Origin: a virus
Reading direction: 5' to 3' (one strand)
Length of the DNA: 32,816 nt
Virus record (IMG/VR): IMGVR_UViG_3300029922_000210
Span: 1-32,816 of that record
A model generated the notes under the pieces. It ran no database searches. It worked only from the letters and a program-made list of their open reading frames with translations, and was not told the origin of the DNA. The translations under genes and the position numbers were made by a program. The number at the start of each line of letters is the position of its first letter. Within the stretch, counting starts at the first letter, position 1. Below, in pieces: positions 6,854-14,787 of this stretch.

Positions 6854-7465
6854 ATGGCCGGTGTAAGACCTTTTTTTGTAACAGGAGCAAATGCTAAGTT
6901 AAAGCTTAATGGCAAGACTATGGCGTTCCTAACTGACTTCCAATGTTCTGTGCAGATAGCACACCAAACTCCCCACGTGCTGGGCGTATACGAAGGTGTC
7001 TCTGTAGAACCTTTGTCCTACAATGTAAACGGCATGTTTAGCATCATCAGATATGTTCACAATGCCCATGAGAATATCGGTGGAGTTGCGCCTCCAGGTA
7101 TTGCTGCTAATGATGCAGGTAATGGAGTCGGTAACTGGGGCTCAGTATGGGGTGGCGGAGTTTTAGGTAACCTACCATCTACTCTTGGAAATCCTTTCGC
7201 AGGTGGTGCTGACGGTAGAGCTAACGAAGCTCTTGACCCAAGTACATACTCTCAAGGAACTACATTTGACATTGAAGTTTATCAGAAGAATCCAAATGGC
7301 GATCCACTTGGAGTTATGAAAGTTAGACAAGTTAGAATTACTAGAGCAGATTTTGCTCTCAGCAAACGAGGTCCTGGTCAAGACAAGTTTGAGTTCACTG
7401 CTCTATACGTAGACGGTGATGCTTATCAAGCTAGACCATCCGGTACAGGACAACAGAATAGTTAA
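6854..7465 (+). CDS. Tail tube-like paralogue (203 aa)
   Basis: The protein aligns with the tube protein along its N-terminal third: FFVTGANAK against FITGANAK, GVYEGVSVEPLSYNVNG against GRYEAVSNEPVNYSVAG, and FSIIRY against LSVVRY. The FDIEVYQKN segment matches WDLNVYQK. It differs in a glycine-rich loop at about residues 75-115. By analogy with T4, where gp48 and gp54 share the gp19 tube fold, it may form the first or last ring of the tube, or decorate it. Its start has no SD and follows a TATAAT box by 6 nt. The next gene begins 2 nt after its stop. Confidence 0.72.
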   Translation: MAGVRPFFVTGANAKLKLNGKTMAFLTDFQCSVQIAHQTPHVLGVYEGVSVEPLSYNVNGMFSIIRYVHNAHENIGGVAPPGIAANDAGNGVGNWGSVWGGGVLGNLPSTLGNPFAGGADGRANEALDPSTYSQGTTFDIEVYQKNPNGDPLGVMKVRQVRITRADFALSKRGPGQDKFEFTALYVDGDAYQARPSGTGQQNS

Positions 7466-7467
7466 TT

Positions 7468-8127
7468 ATGCCAAATACAGGTTTTGATAACAGCCCAGGC
7501 TTTGCAGAGAATTTAGTAAATAACGCCGCTAGTAACGTAGCTGGTATCTTCTCTCTTCGTCCTAATGCAAAATTTTTAAGTGGACCTAGAATCACTCTTA
7601 AAGTAAACGGTAAATTAGTTGGCTTCGCTTTCGGCATCAGTTGGACTATCAACACTACAGTGACTGAAATTAATACTATCGATGACTATCTTCCACATGA
7701 ACTTGCTCCTCAACGTGTAACTGTAGAGGGAACTATATCTGCACTTCACATTCCAGGAGTTAGTGCCTCAACTGAAGGATGGCAAGCAGACGTTCTATCA
7801 TTCTTATTCGCTCCATATATCTCTATTCAAGCTATTGATTCTGCAACGCAACAAGTTGTATTTGCTACAGATAAGGCAATGATTACTTCACGTACCGAAG
7901 ATTTAAGAGTAGACTCTCTCGCTAATGTAACTCTAAGATGGAGAGCCATTGGATTTATGGATGAGAAGCAACCTACTATTCCACCTGCTAATAACTACAA
8001 TAACACTGTGCAAGCTGCCGCAATTGCTAATAATGGTATAAGTAATGCGGGTCCGCTTCCCGCTAACAATTTAAACCCTCTTCCAACGAATTTAAGCAAT
8101 GTTAGTTCTGGCACTTTGGGTGCGTAG
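7468..8127 (+). CDS. Second tube-like / tube-initiator candidate (219 aa)
   Basis: Residues 30-165 are beta-rich and resemble a tail-tube fold: ITLKVNGKLVGFAFGISWTINTT, then VTVEGTISALHIPG, and a final strand pair ending TLRWRAIGF. The order of segments parallels the two preceding proteins, but identity is low. The C-terminal 50 residues are rich in Asn, Pro and Ala and likely disordered. It starts 2 nt after the stop of the 203-aa paralogue, so the two are co-translated. It may be a tube initiator, a tube cap or a neck-side ring. No enzyme motif is visible. Confidence 0.55.
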   Translation: MPNTGFDNSPGFAENLVNNAASNVAGIFSLRPNAKFLSGPRITLKVNGKLVGFAFGISWTINTTVTEINTIDDYLPHELAPQRVTVEGTISALHIPGVSASTEGWQADVLSFLFAPYISIQAIDSATQQVVFATDKAMITSRTEDLRVDSLANVTLRWRAIGFMDEKQPTIPPANNYNNTVQAAAIANNGISNAGPLPANNLNPLPTNLSNVSSGTLGA

Positions 8128-8133
8128 TATAAT
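8127..8133 (+). promoter_or_regulatory. TATAAT box before the chaperone-position genes
   Basis: TATAAT (8128-8133) touches the stop codon of the previous gene. The ATG at 8154 is 20 nt further on, with GAGG (8142-8145) as a plausible SD. This is the leadered form of the recurrent box. Confidence 0.4.
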
Positions 8134-8153
8134 GCTAGTACGAGGTTTAGTAC

Positions 8154-8555
8154 ATGGAATTACCAAATAATGAAGCAGTCTTCAGCGTTGACGTTGAAGG
8201 CGAAACCACATTCAAAAGATACGACGGTCAGTTCACAGTTCGCTGCGTTTTGAACATGGGTCAAAAGCACGCTATGGAGCTTGAAAAGACTAGACTTCTT
8301 GGGAACTATTCAAGTCCTACAGAAGGTCTAGCGGGTATTGCTGTTATCTTTGCAAATCTTAGAGCAAAAATAACAGATGGACCTGAATGGTGGAAACAAA
8401 GTGCCGGCGGTTCCAATATCAAAGATGAAAATATCCTAGTTGAACTCTACACTAATCTTCAAAGGACAGAGACAGAATGGCGACAGAAGGTAAGGGATCT
8501 AGCGAATCCACCAGTACCGGTGGAGAACAGCTCTTCAGCACCGCAGACGACATAA
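8154..8555 (+). CDS. Probable tail assembly chaperone, upstream partner
   Basis: The 133-aa protein has an N-terminal beta hairpin (FSVDVEGETTFKRYDGQFTVRCVL), then a helical part (MGQKHAMELEKTRLLG, LAGIAVIFANLRAKI) with TDGPEWWK, and a Pro/Ser-rich tail. This layout and its place between tube and tape measure fit the chaperone that coats the tape measure during tail assembly (lambda gpG-like role). Its last 79 nt are shared with the next gene in the -1 frame. Many phages make a gpG-T fusion by -1 slippage at such overlaps, but I found no clear X-XXY-YYZ heptamer here, so the second protein is probably started separately. Confidence 0.58.
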   Translation: MELPNNEAVFSVDVEGETTFKRYDGQFTVRCVLNMGQKHAMELEKTRLLGNYSSPTEGLAGIAVIFANLRAKITDGPEWWKQSAGGSNIKDENILVELYTNLQRTETEWRQKVRDLANPPVPVENSSSAPQTT

Positions 8556-8989
8556 GACGGATTGCTGCCAGAAACGCTAGAGCAGAATTAAACAACGACG
8601 AGCAGCTAACGCTTTTCTTAAAGAGTTGGTGGTCTAAAACATACAATAGACCACTCAAAGATCCTCTTTTACTATCATACACATTAGAAGATTTACTGTA
8701 CGAATTCTACGATAAAGTTGAACGAAGACTTGCTGAAGAAGAACGCAATGATCAGGGTGAGATTAACCAAGAGATTGCTAAAGAACAGGCTGACCTTGAT
8801 TGGGCTGAACAGATGGAGCAAGAAGACCTAGCTAACATGAAGGCTAAGGCCGCCAATCTAGAGACAGCTAAGGTAGAAGATCCTACGAAGGATCCCGACA
8901 ATATCAAATGGATGGAAGAGCAGATGAAACTCGCTAAGCAGCAGTTTGGTGAGACATTTGGCAACGACATTGAAGAAGACTTTGAATGA
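8477..8989 (+). CDS. Probable tail assembly chaperone, downstream partner
   Basis: The 170-aa protein starts inside the previous gene in the -1 frame, with AAGGA (8462-8466) about 10 nt upstream as a possible SD. The first 25 residues, which lie in the overlap, are Ser/Thr/Gly-rich. Residues 25-85 are helical with SWWSKTYNRPLKDPLLLSYT and LEDLLYEFYDKVERRL. The rest is a strongly acidic and Gln-rich coiled-coil-like helix (RRLAEEERN to DIEEDFE). The pairing with the upstream overlapping gene and the tape measure downstream suggests the second chaperone component. Its TGA overlaps the ATG of the next gene (ATGA). Confidence 0.55.
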   Translation: MATEGKGSSESTSTGGEQLFSTADDIRRIAARNARAELNNDEQLTLFLKSWWSKTYNRPLKDPLLLSYTLEDLLYEFYDKVERRLAEEERNDQGEINQEIAKEQADLDWAEQMEQEDLANMKAKAANLETAKVEDPTKDPDNIKWMEEQMKLAKQQFGETFGNDIEEDFE

Positions 8990-9276
8990 ATAAACTACCA
9001 GACAACCCATATTCTAAATTTCGATATGACAACAACTTTAACATTAAGTTCAGAGTTGAGAACGGCCACATTAGTATGTATGGGGTAGAGTGCCGCTCTT
9101 TTCAGGACAATATTAGAGATCAGATGTCTGAGGTACCCAGCACTTGGGTCAATAATGGCGCCACTTGGGTAGTCAACAATGTCTATAAATGCAATCAGAT
9201 AAACAAGGTTGACCAACCCGTGGTTAATGATAAGAACGCTTCGAAGTTAACTTTCTTTAAGCTTTTTAAGTTATAA
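8986..9276 (+). CDS. Unknown 96-aa protein
   Basis: The start is set by the ATGA overlap with the preceding stop, which implies translational coupling. The protein contains NPYSKFRYDNNFNIKFRVENG, a tryptophan pair in TWVNNGATWVVNN, and a basic hydrophobic C-terminus (KLTFFKLFKL). I recognise no family. The asparagine-rich, beta-like character would suit a small structural or assembly protein. The promoter-like box of the tape measure gene overlaps its last codons. Confidence 0.55.
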   Translation: MNKLPDNPYSKFRYDNNFNIKFRVENGHISMYGVECRSFQDNIRDQMSEVPSTWVNNGATWVVNNVYKCNQINKVDQPVVNDKNASKLTFFKLFKL

Positions 9277-9277
9277 T
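9271..9277 (+). promoter_or_regulatory. TTATAAT box before the tape measure gene
   Basis: TATAAT (9272-9277) overlaps the stop codon of the 96-aa gene and is 8 nt from the ATG at 9286; no SD lies between. The 12-nt sequence TAAGTTATAATA (9267-9278) recurs identically at 14771-14782. Confidence 0.5.
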
Positions 9278-9285
9278 AGCCTTAT

Positions 9286-12003
9286 ATGGCTAAGGATCCC
9301 AATAATAGCAACAATCAGAATAATCCTAATGAAATTGGGACTAGTCTGTCCGACCGTATTGCCGACATAGGTCGCGCTGCATATAATGTTCCTGCCGAAG
9401 AGCGTGAGCTTAGAAGAAAAGCTAAGGTTGCTAACAAGGGTATCAGCATCTACGATAGTATTCCTGTAGAGTCACGCGGCTATGGCCCGATTGAAAAATT
9501 ACATAAAGATAACCTCCAAACCATATCTAGGACAGAACCTAGGATCAGAGTTAGTACGGAAGCCCGCATTGACCGTTTCACTCAACAGGCCATAAACGAA
9601 GTTGGACGCACATTCAACGAGACATCTATAAATGGTCAGGTTAGAGATATTGCGTCTACTCAATCAGGCCAGCTTGCATCAGCAGCTCACCTTAACGCTC
9701 CTTATACAGATCTGCAAAGTAGAAGTCAAACAATCCAAGATAGCATAAATTCTCTTCGTGGACGAGCGACTACAGCCGCCGGAAGTATTTTTTCTAAAAG
9801 AGGTGTAAACACTAGTGCGCAGAATGAACTTAGAGATGTAGATGCTCAACTTCAAAATAAATTAAAAGAATTAGCACCTATAAATGCCGCAATGAGAATT
9901 CAAAAGCAGCAAGGGCTAGATCCTGAGTCACAGATGTCAAGACTTGCACTTAAGAGTCATGAAGCTCAAGGAATGGATGGGCAAGAAGCCAAAGAATTAG
10001 TTAACGCAATGAAGGAACTTAAGGAGGCAGCGCGCGCAGGAGCCACAAACCTAGATGATTTGCAGAAGAAGGCATTAGAAGCAGCAGAAAATTTAGACAA
10101 AGCTCAAAAAGCTGGCACTACTAATAAAGGATTTAGCAACGCAACGATGACTGGTTTAGCTGTCGCTAGTACTGCATTTAGTGCGTTTAGTGGTGCAGCA
10201 ATGCAAGTAGGCGTAAATCAACATTTAGCGCAAGTTAATAACGCTACAGGTTATGCAAATTTTGAGAATCAAAAGTATCAAACTTATAAAGCAGCTGTAG
10301 GTGGAGACATAGCATCATTGATGCAGCTATCGCATTTTGCAGGAGCCGATAAATTTGGAACAGGTTTAGGGGATAGTGCGGAAAATGCTTTGTTAGCCCA
10401 AACAGGCGGTGGAGCTGTAAACCTAATTTCTGGTATTAGTACAGCAATGAGCGGTAAAGTAGGCGAAGGTTTATCTAACGTTATTGGCGGGGGAACAAAT
10501 GCCTATATTGCTACCTCCGATGTTTTAAGGCACGTCACACAAGAACAATCAGATGTAGCGGGTAGGAATGCAGCTATTGAATTATCCCGAGTAGTTAATG
10601 AAACAAACGCAGAGCAGATTCAAGGTTTTAGAGATTTTTCAGTAGGAGCTGGAGTAGCTGCTATAGGCATGGGTGGAGCTGGTGAAGGTTTCTTAAAGAA
10701 CTCTATCACGCGTGGAAACCTAGATAAAATGACTGGAGCTAGAATTAGTCCAGAGCAATACAATCAGATGGCTCAAATGGGCGTTGCCAACATGGGCTCA
10801 ATGTTCAATCAAGATCAAATTTTTGCTGCACGTGGAGCGGAATCGCGTGGACTCGGAACAATGCAAGAGAACATGCAGCGCATGTCTTCACTTGCGTCTG
10901 CCGGATCTAATAATCCTCAAGCATCATTAGCTGGAGTAATGGAAGTTGCTCTTACAAAAGGATTAGACTCATCTAAGGCGCTCAACGCCGTAGTTGACCA
11001 TACTGCTCAGATGGCAGCGTCGTCTGCTGGTCGCTCTTTAGGTATCGATACGACTGCTGCTGCTGCAACATTGCTCACTACGGGTATTACAAAAGATACG
11101 CCTAATAAGGAAGCAACATTAGAAAGAAACGCCTCTTTACAGGATGCGGCACGCGGCATTGGTACTAACATTAGCACAAGTTACGCAGGCATGGTTTCAA
11201 TCGCAAGAGCCCAACGCACCCTTGGTGTAGGTGGAGCACAAGCAGTAGCGGCAGAAACAATTGATACAGAAACTTTGATGTCCATTAGTCAGATGGGGAC
11301 TGACAAGGAAAAAAGGGGAGCAATGAGAAACTTAGGAGTAAACTCTCCTAATAAAGACATTAGTGGCACATTAACGCAATACTTAAACGATAGACAGATG
11401 AAGATGATAGAAGCCGCTGGAACAGGTCTCGCTATTGGAAACGCTGGTAACTTATTAAAGAGCGTTAACAGCACCAAATCATTCGCCGAACTCACTGACG
11501 AAGAACAAACAAACCTTGCAGATATAGGAAGATTGTCGCCGACTAGAGCCACTGGAGAACAACAGTACAACATTCTTAAGGGCGTTAAGGCACAAATTGA
11601 TCCCAACAGCGCAACGGGTAATAAAGCATTGACCATGACAGATGATAAATCTATGCTTTCTGGTCTAGACAAGATGCGCACAGAAGGATTCGGAAGATTG
11701 TCGACTAGCGCAAATACTGCAGCAGATGCTTTAGATAAAGTCAGTGGCGCTAGTGGAGCTATTAAAAGATTAGAAGTTGCCTTTGATCAATTGGCGAAAC
11801 AAATACCTAACATTGAGAAAAGTGCTGGAGATGCCGCTGGTCATGCCGCCGCCCAAGATAAAAATAGAGGTGGTATAGATTTAGGAAATTTAAACGTTAC
11901 GATCGGCAGATTAGATAGCGTTTTAAATAAAGTTTTAGATAGAGCAAACGTACCTAGAGGCACTGTCGATAACAGAGAAAAAACAAAGGCACCTGGACCT
12001 TAA
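9286..12003 (+). CDS. Tape measure protein
   Basis: The 905-aa protein is Ala/Gly/Gln/Ser-rich and mostly helical, and it follows the chaperone pair, as expected for the protein that sets tail length. Residues 1-20 are Asn-rich and disordered. Long helical or coiled-coil stretches cover about 90-290 (NELRDVDAQLQNKLKEL, LVNAMKELKEAARAG). Hydrophobic Ala/Gly segments at about 285-310 (TMTGLAVASTAFSAFSGAAM) and 450-470 (VGAGVAAIGMGGAGEG) resemble the membrane-active parts of tape measures. If 0.15 nm per residue holds, the tail would be about 135 nm long; this is an estimate. No lytic transglycosylase or peptidase motif is visible. The start has no SD and lies 8 nt after a TATAAT box. Confidence 0.82.
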   Translation: MAKDPNNSNNQNNPNEIGTSLSDRIADIGRAAYNVPAEERELRRKAKVANKGISIYDSIPVESRGYGPIEKLHKDNLQTISRTEPRIRVSTEARIDRFTQQAINEVGRTFNETSINGQVRDIASTQSGQLASAAHLNAPYTDLQSRSQTIQDSINSLRGRATTAAGSIFSKRGVNTSAQNELRDVDAQLQNKLKELAPINAAMRIQKQQGLDPESQMSRLALKSHEAQGMDGQEAKELVNAMKELKEAARAGATNLDDLQKKALEAAENLDKAQKAGTTNKGFSNATMTGLAVASTAFSAFSGAAMQVGVNQHLAQVNNATGYANFENQKYQTYKAAVGGDIASLMQLSHFAGADKFGTGLGDSAENALLAQTGGGAVNLISGISTAMSGKVGEGLSNVIGGGTNAYIATSDVLRHVTQEQSDVAGRNAAIELSRVVNETNAEQIQGFRDFSVGAGVAAIGMGGAGEGFLKNSITRGNLDKMTGARISPEQYNQMAQMGVANMGSMFNQDQIFAARGAESRGLGTMQENMQRMSSLASAGSNNPQASLAGVMEVALTKGLDSSKALNAVVDHTAQMAASSAGRSLGIDTTAAAATLLTTGITKDTPNKEATLERNASLQDAARGIGTNISTSYAGMVSIARAQRTLGVGGAQAVAAETIDTETLMSISQMGTDKEKRGAMRNLGVNSPNKDISGTLTQYLNDRQMKMIEAAGTGLAIGNAGNLLKSVNSTKSFAELTDEEQTNLADIGRLSPTRATGEQQYNILKGVKAQIDPNSATGNKALTMTDDKSMLSGLDKMRTEGFGRLSTSANTAADALDKVSGASGAIKRLEVAFDQLAKQIPNIEKSAGDAAGHAAAQDKNRGGIDLGNLNVTIGRLDSVLNKVLDRANVPRGTVDNREKTKAPGP

Positions 12004-12006
12004 TCT

Positions 12007-13761
12007 ATGGCGCTAAATCAAACAAATAATTTTAGGATTGTAACTCCGCATGCGGCTATAATCATATGGAACTACGACAATAGACTTGGTTCAGATCCAA
12101 CGAATGCTGGGACTATCAATGATATCAATGAAACTATATTGAGCACATTGTCTCTTCAATCTATTCAAACATCTAAAAGTAAGAGTTCACCAGCCGGTTC
12201 ATTCACTGTAAACTTAGCACCTACCAGAGATTGGGTTTCCCAAATTACTGCAGGTAGTTGGTGTGCTATCTTAATGTCTAATAACCCAATCTCTCCAACT
12301 CAACTAGCTAAAGCTGATCCTAAGTTTGTTAAAATGATAGGCAAGATTGAAAGCGTTAGAGCAGATATTCAAATTGATGAAGAAGGCGCAAGACATACCA
12401 CTTACACAATGACGGGAACTGATTGGGGTTATATATTTAATAATGTTCTATACATTGACAATCTAATCTCAGCTGCTAACACTCCTACCAATCAAGGTAA
12501 TGCAATAGCTATTGCATTACAGAAACAACTGTTTGGCGATGGCAACACTCCTCAAAGTTTTAAAGTAGTCGATAATTTAGTAGCTTTATTAGGTATATTT
12601 GGAAGTTCTTCTCCAGAGTTAGATAAAGCTAGTGGTGCCATCAATCGAATAAATAAATCTATATACGATTTCCTTATCCCTACCAAGATGGCACAATATT
12701 TTAACTTTGTAGATGGAGATGGAAATATAAATCCCTCTACCAAACTCTCTGACCTATTAACTCTTCAAGTAGGTAAGTTAGTTGCTCAGGATCAGTATGC
12801 AGATACTAATGAGGCTTACGGCTTCATAGATCCATTCTCACTTCAAGGAACTAATACATTTTGGCAGATCATGATGGATAATAGCAATCCAGCTCTGAAT
12901 GAAATGTACAACGAGATTGACTGGGAAACTAATAACAGTGGTACAGTAGGGCCCTCATTAACTATATTCAATAGAATAAAACCTTTCTCTTACCGCACGG
13001 ACCTGCAGAGTTCTGCTGCTGCTAATAAGCTTAAATCTCCTTTCACTTTATTAAAGACCCACGTTATAGATAACGTTAAAGTGACTTCTGTTAACATTGG
13101 AACTAACTGGAGAGACAAATATAACTTTGTTGAAATTAGACCTTTGTTTCAAGACTTCGAGATATTGAACGGTTGGACAGCACAGAAATCACAGGGATCA
13201 GACACAGCAGCGTTCAATAGAGAAGGCTTCAGACCCATGATCGTGGGAACAAAACAATTTCCTGTCGATATCTCTACGACTTCATCAGCGTCCTCTGCAC
13301 AGTACAACGCTGACATGTTAACTAGCTGGGTAGAGCTTTTAAAAGAATGGTTCTTTGATACGCATAGGCTTTTAAATGGAACCCTCGTAATGAGAGGCAC
13401 TACTGAGTACATTGGCGTAGGGAATAACATTTTATTTGAAGCAGGTTTAATTAATCCCACAATGAACTTGAACCAGGGCGCAAACACTAATACTAACACT
13501 AACTACGTATTAGCGCACGTAGAAAATGTAAACCATACTTTTACTGTGAGCGGCGATGGTGGACGAACCTATATAACTACAATTCAGTTTGTAAGAGGCT
13601 TAGTAGTCAACAAGGCAAATGGTAACTATACACTAGTAGGAAGTGGTTCATTAGATGAACTTGCATCCGATCTACAGAATCAAAAATATAAAAACACAGT
13701 TAACACGGTTAGCACATCGGATCCTAGCGACCCAGATCCTAACAAGGTACGTGGACAATGA
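12007..13761 (+). CDS. Baseplate hub protein (gp27 / gpD-like)
   Basis: The 584-aa protein has a hub-like N-terminal region, with SFTVNLAPTRDWVSQITAGSWCAILMS (about residues 65-92) and a following MIGKIESVRADIQIDEEG strand pair, then YTMTGTDWGYIF. This pattern is typical of late-control-D/gp27-type hubs, in which the early domains copy the tube fold and form the trimeric ring that holds the spike. The C-terminal region (about 440-550) includes LVMRGTTEYIGVGNNILF and VENVNHTF, which also occur in hubs. It starts 3 nt after the tape measure stop, and its TGA overlaps the ATG of the spike gene by four bases. The assignment rests on segment order and context. Confidence 0.72.
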   Translation: MALNQTNNFRIVTPHAAIIIWNYDNRLGSDPTNAGTINDINETILSTLSLQSIQTSKSKSSPAGSFTVNLAPTRDWVSQITAGSWCAILMSNNPISPTQLAKADPKFVKMIGKIESVRADIQIDEEGARHTTYTMTGTDWGYIFNNVLYIDNLISAANTPTNQGNAIAIALQKQLFGDGNTPQSFKVVDNLVALLGIFGSSSPELDKASGAINRINKSIYDFLIPTKMAQYFNFVDGDGNINPSTKLSDLLTLQVGKLVAQDQYADTNEAYGFIDPFSLQGTNTFWQIMMDNSNPALNEMYNEIDWETNNSGTVGPSLTIFNRIKPFSYRTDLQSSAAANKLKSPFTLLKTHVIDNVKVTSVNIGTNWRDKYNFVEIRPLFQDFEILNGWTAQKSQGSDTAAFNREGFRPMIVGTKQFPVDISTTSSASSAQYNADMLTSWVELLKEWFFDTHRLLNGTLVMRGTTEYIGVGNNILFEAGLINPTMNLNQGANTNTNTNYVLAHVENVNHTFTVSGDGGRTYITTIQFVRGLVVNKANGNYTLVGSGSLDELASDLQNQKYKNTVNTVSTSDPSDPDPNKVRGQ

Positions 13762-14759
13762 GCGATAGTATAGTTAAAGATAGCTCAATTTGGACTGATC
13801 CAAGCAATACTGCAACCTTAAATAAGTTGGACGGTTTGATTCGTATTGGTATTGTCAAAAGCGCATTCAATGACGCTGATACCGGCGAACTTAGATATCT
13901 AGTAGAGATTCAAAGTAACGCCAAGAAGATCAATATGAACTGTCGCCTTATGAGGCGTTTTGGTGGAGTTTATAACTACGAAGATTACATCTATCAAGGA
14001 TATAAGACTACTGATGCTCCAGATCCTGTAACCTCCTTTGAGGCTAAAGCTGGAGATGCAGTATTAGTTGGTCAATTGAATGGTCAAGGAAGAGAAGGAG
14101 TTATATTAGGTGGTTTAACACACGCCGCTCGTCAAACATCTATTCAAGCATCCGATGGGCCTCAATATGATTCAGAGTTTAATGGTATTCACACCAACAT
14201 CAATAACGCCGGCGAATGGACGCTAACCTTTAAAGCCCTACCTACAAACATCAGCGTACTGAGCAGCACCCCTTCTAGTCGTATACCGGCGCCTCAATAC
14301 AACACCACCGTAGGTAGTTCGTACATGAAATTCGATAAGACTGGTGGCTTCATAGTGAGCGACAATGCTACTAGCGATCCACAGTTTTTACACATCGATA
14401 AGGCCGCAGGAACTGTGACTGTGAATTCTGGCCAAATATCCTTGGTAATGACCAAGAGTAGTCAAGCTGTTATTTTAACCAGTAAAGCGCTCACTATTAA
14501 TTCGTCTGACTCCATAGATGAAAACACTACAAATTACCACCTGATTGCTAGCGCTACGGCAAAATTCGACTCTCCAAAGATTGCTATTGGACATGCAGAC
14601 ATAGAATTACTAGATCAGATAACTCAACTGATAGATGCCATAGGAAAAATACTACCTATATCTCCAGTAGGTCCCTGCACTGCCCTAAACACAGTGGAAG
14701 ACTGGCCGGATGTCGAAAAGATCAAGGCAAAGATTAATCAGATCAAGGGCGGCCTGTAA
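13758..14759 (+). CDS. Baseplate spike protein with N-terminal OB fold (gpV/gp5-like)
   Basis: Residues about 25-125 fit the OB-fold of phage spikes: LIRIGIVKSAFNDADTGEL, YLVEIQ, then a GDAVLVGQLNGQGREGVILGGL segment (about 98-119). A beta-rich C-terminal part (about 165-280) contains YMKFDKTGGFIVSD and short Ser/Thr strands that suit a triple-stranded beta-helix needle. The last 50 residues are helical (LLDQITQLIDAIGKIL). There is no lysozyme domain as in T4 gp5, so this is a gpV-type spike. The ATG overlaps the hub stop (ATGA), as expected for subunits of one complex. Confidence 0.78.
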   Translation: MSDSIVKDSSIWTDPSNTATLNKLDGLIRIGIVKSAFNDADTGELRYLVEIQSNAKKINMNCRLMRRFGGVYNYEDYIYQGYKTTDAPDPVTSFEAKAGDAVLVGQLNGQGREGVILGGLTHAARQTSIQASDGPQYDSEFNGIHTNINNAGEWTLTFKALPTNISVLSSTPSSRIPAPQYNTTVGSSYMKFDKTGGFIVSDNATSDPQFLHIDKAAGTVTVNSGQISLVMTKSSQAVILTSKALTINSSDSIDENTTNYHLIASATAKFDSPKIAIGHADIELLDQITQLIDAIGKILPISPVGPCTALNTVEDWPDVEKIKAKINQIKGGL

Positions 14760-14774
14760 TTAAGTCCTAATAAG

Positions 14775-14781
14775 TTATAAT
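14775..14781 (+). promoter_or_regulatory. TTATAAT box abutting the start at 14788
   Basis: TATAAT (14776-14781) lies 6 nt from the ATG, with no SD, predicting a leaderless mRNA. The surrounding 12 nt match the box at 9267-9278. A short inverted repeat (TAAGTT 14771-14776 with AACTTA 14783-14788) flanks it. Confidence 0.5.
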
Positions 14782-14787
14782 AAACTT

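Noticed and set aside
8456-8555. Programmed -1 frameshift site of the lambda G/T type.
   Set aside because: The overlap geometry fits, but no canonical slippery heptamer in the zero frame was found, so no frameshift feature is annotated.
11289-11681. A 130-aa minus-strand frame within the tape measure gene.
   Set aside because: It is antisense to a coherent tape measure, is hydrophobic with many Leu/Ser in a shadow-like pattern, and has no promoter or SD.
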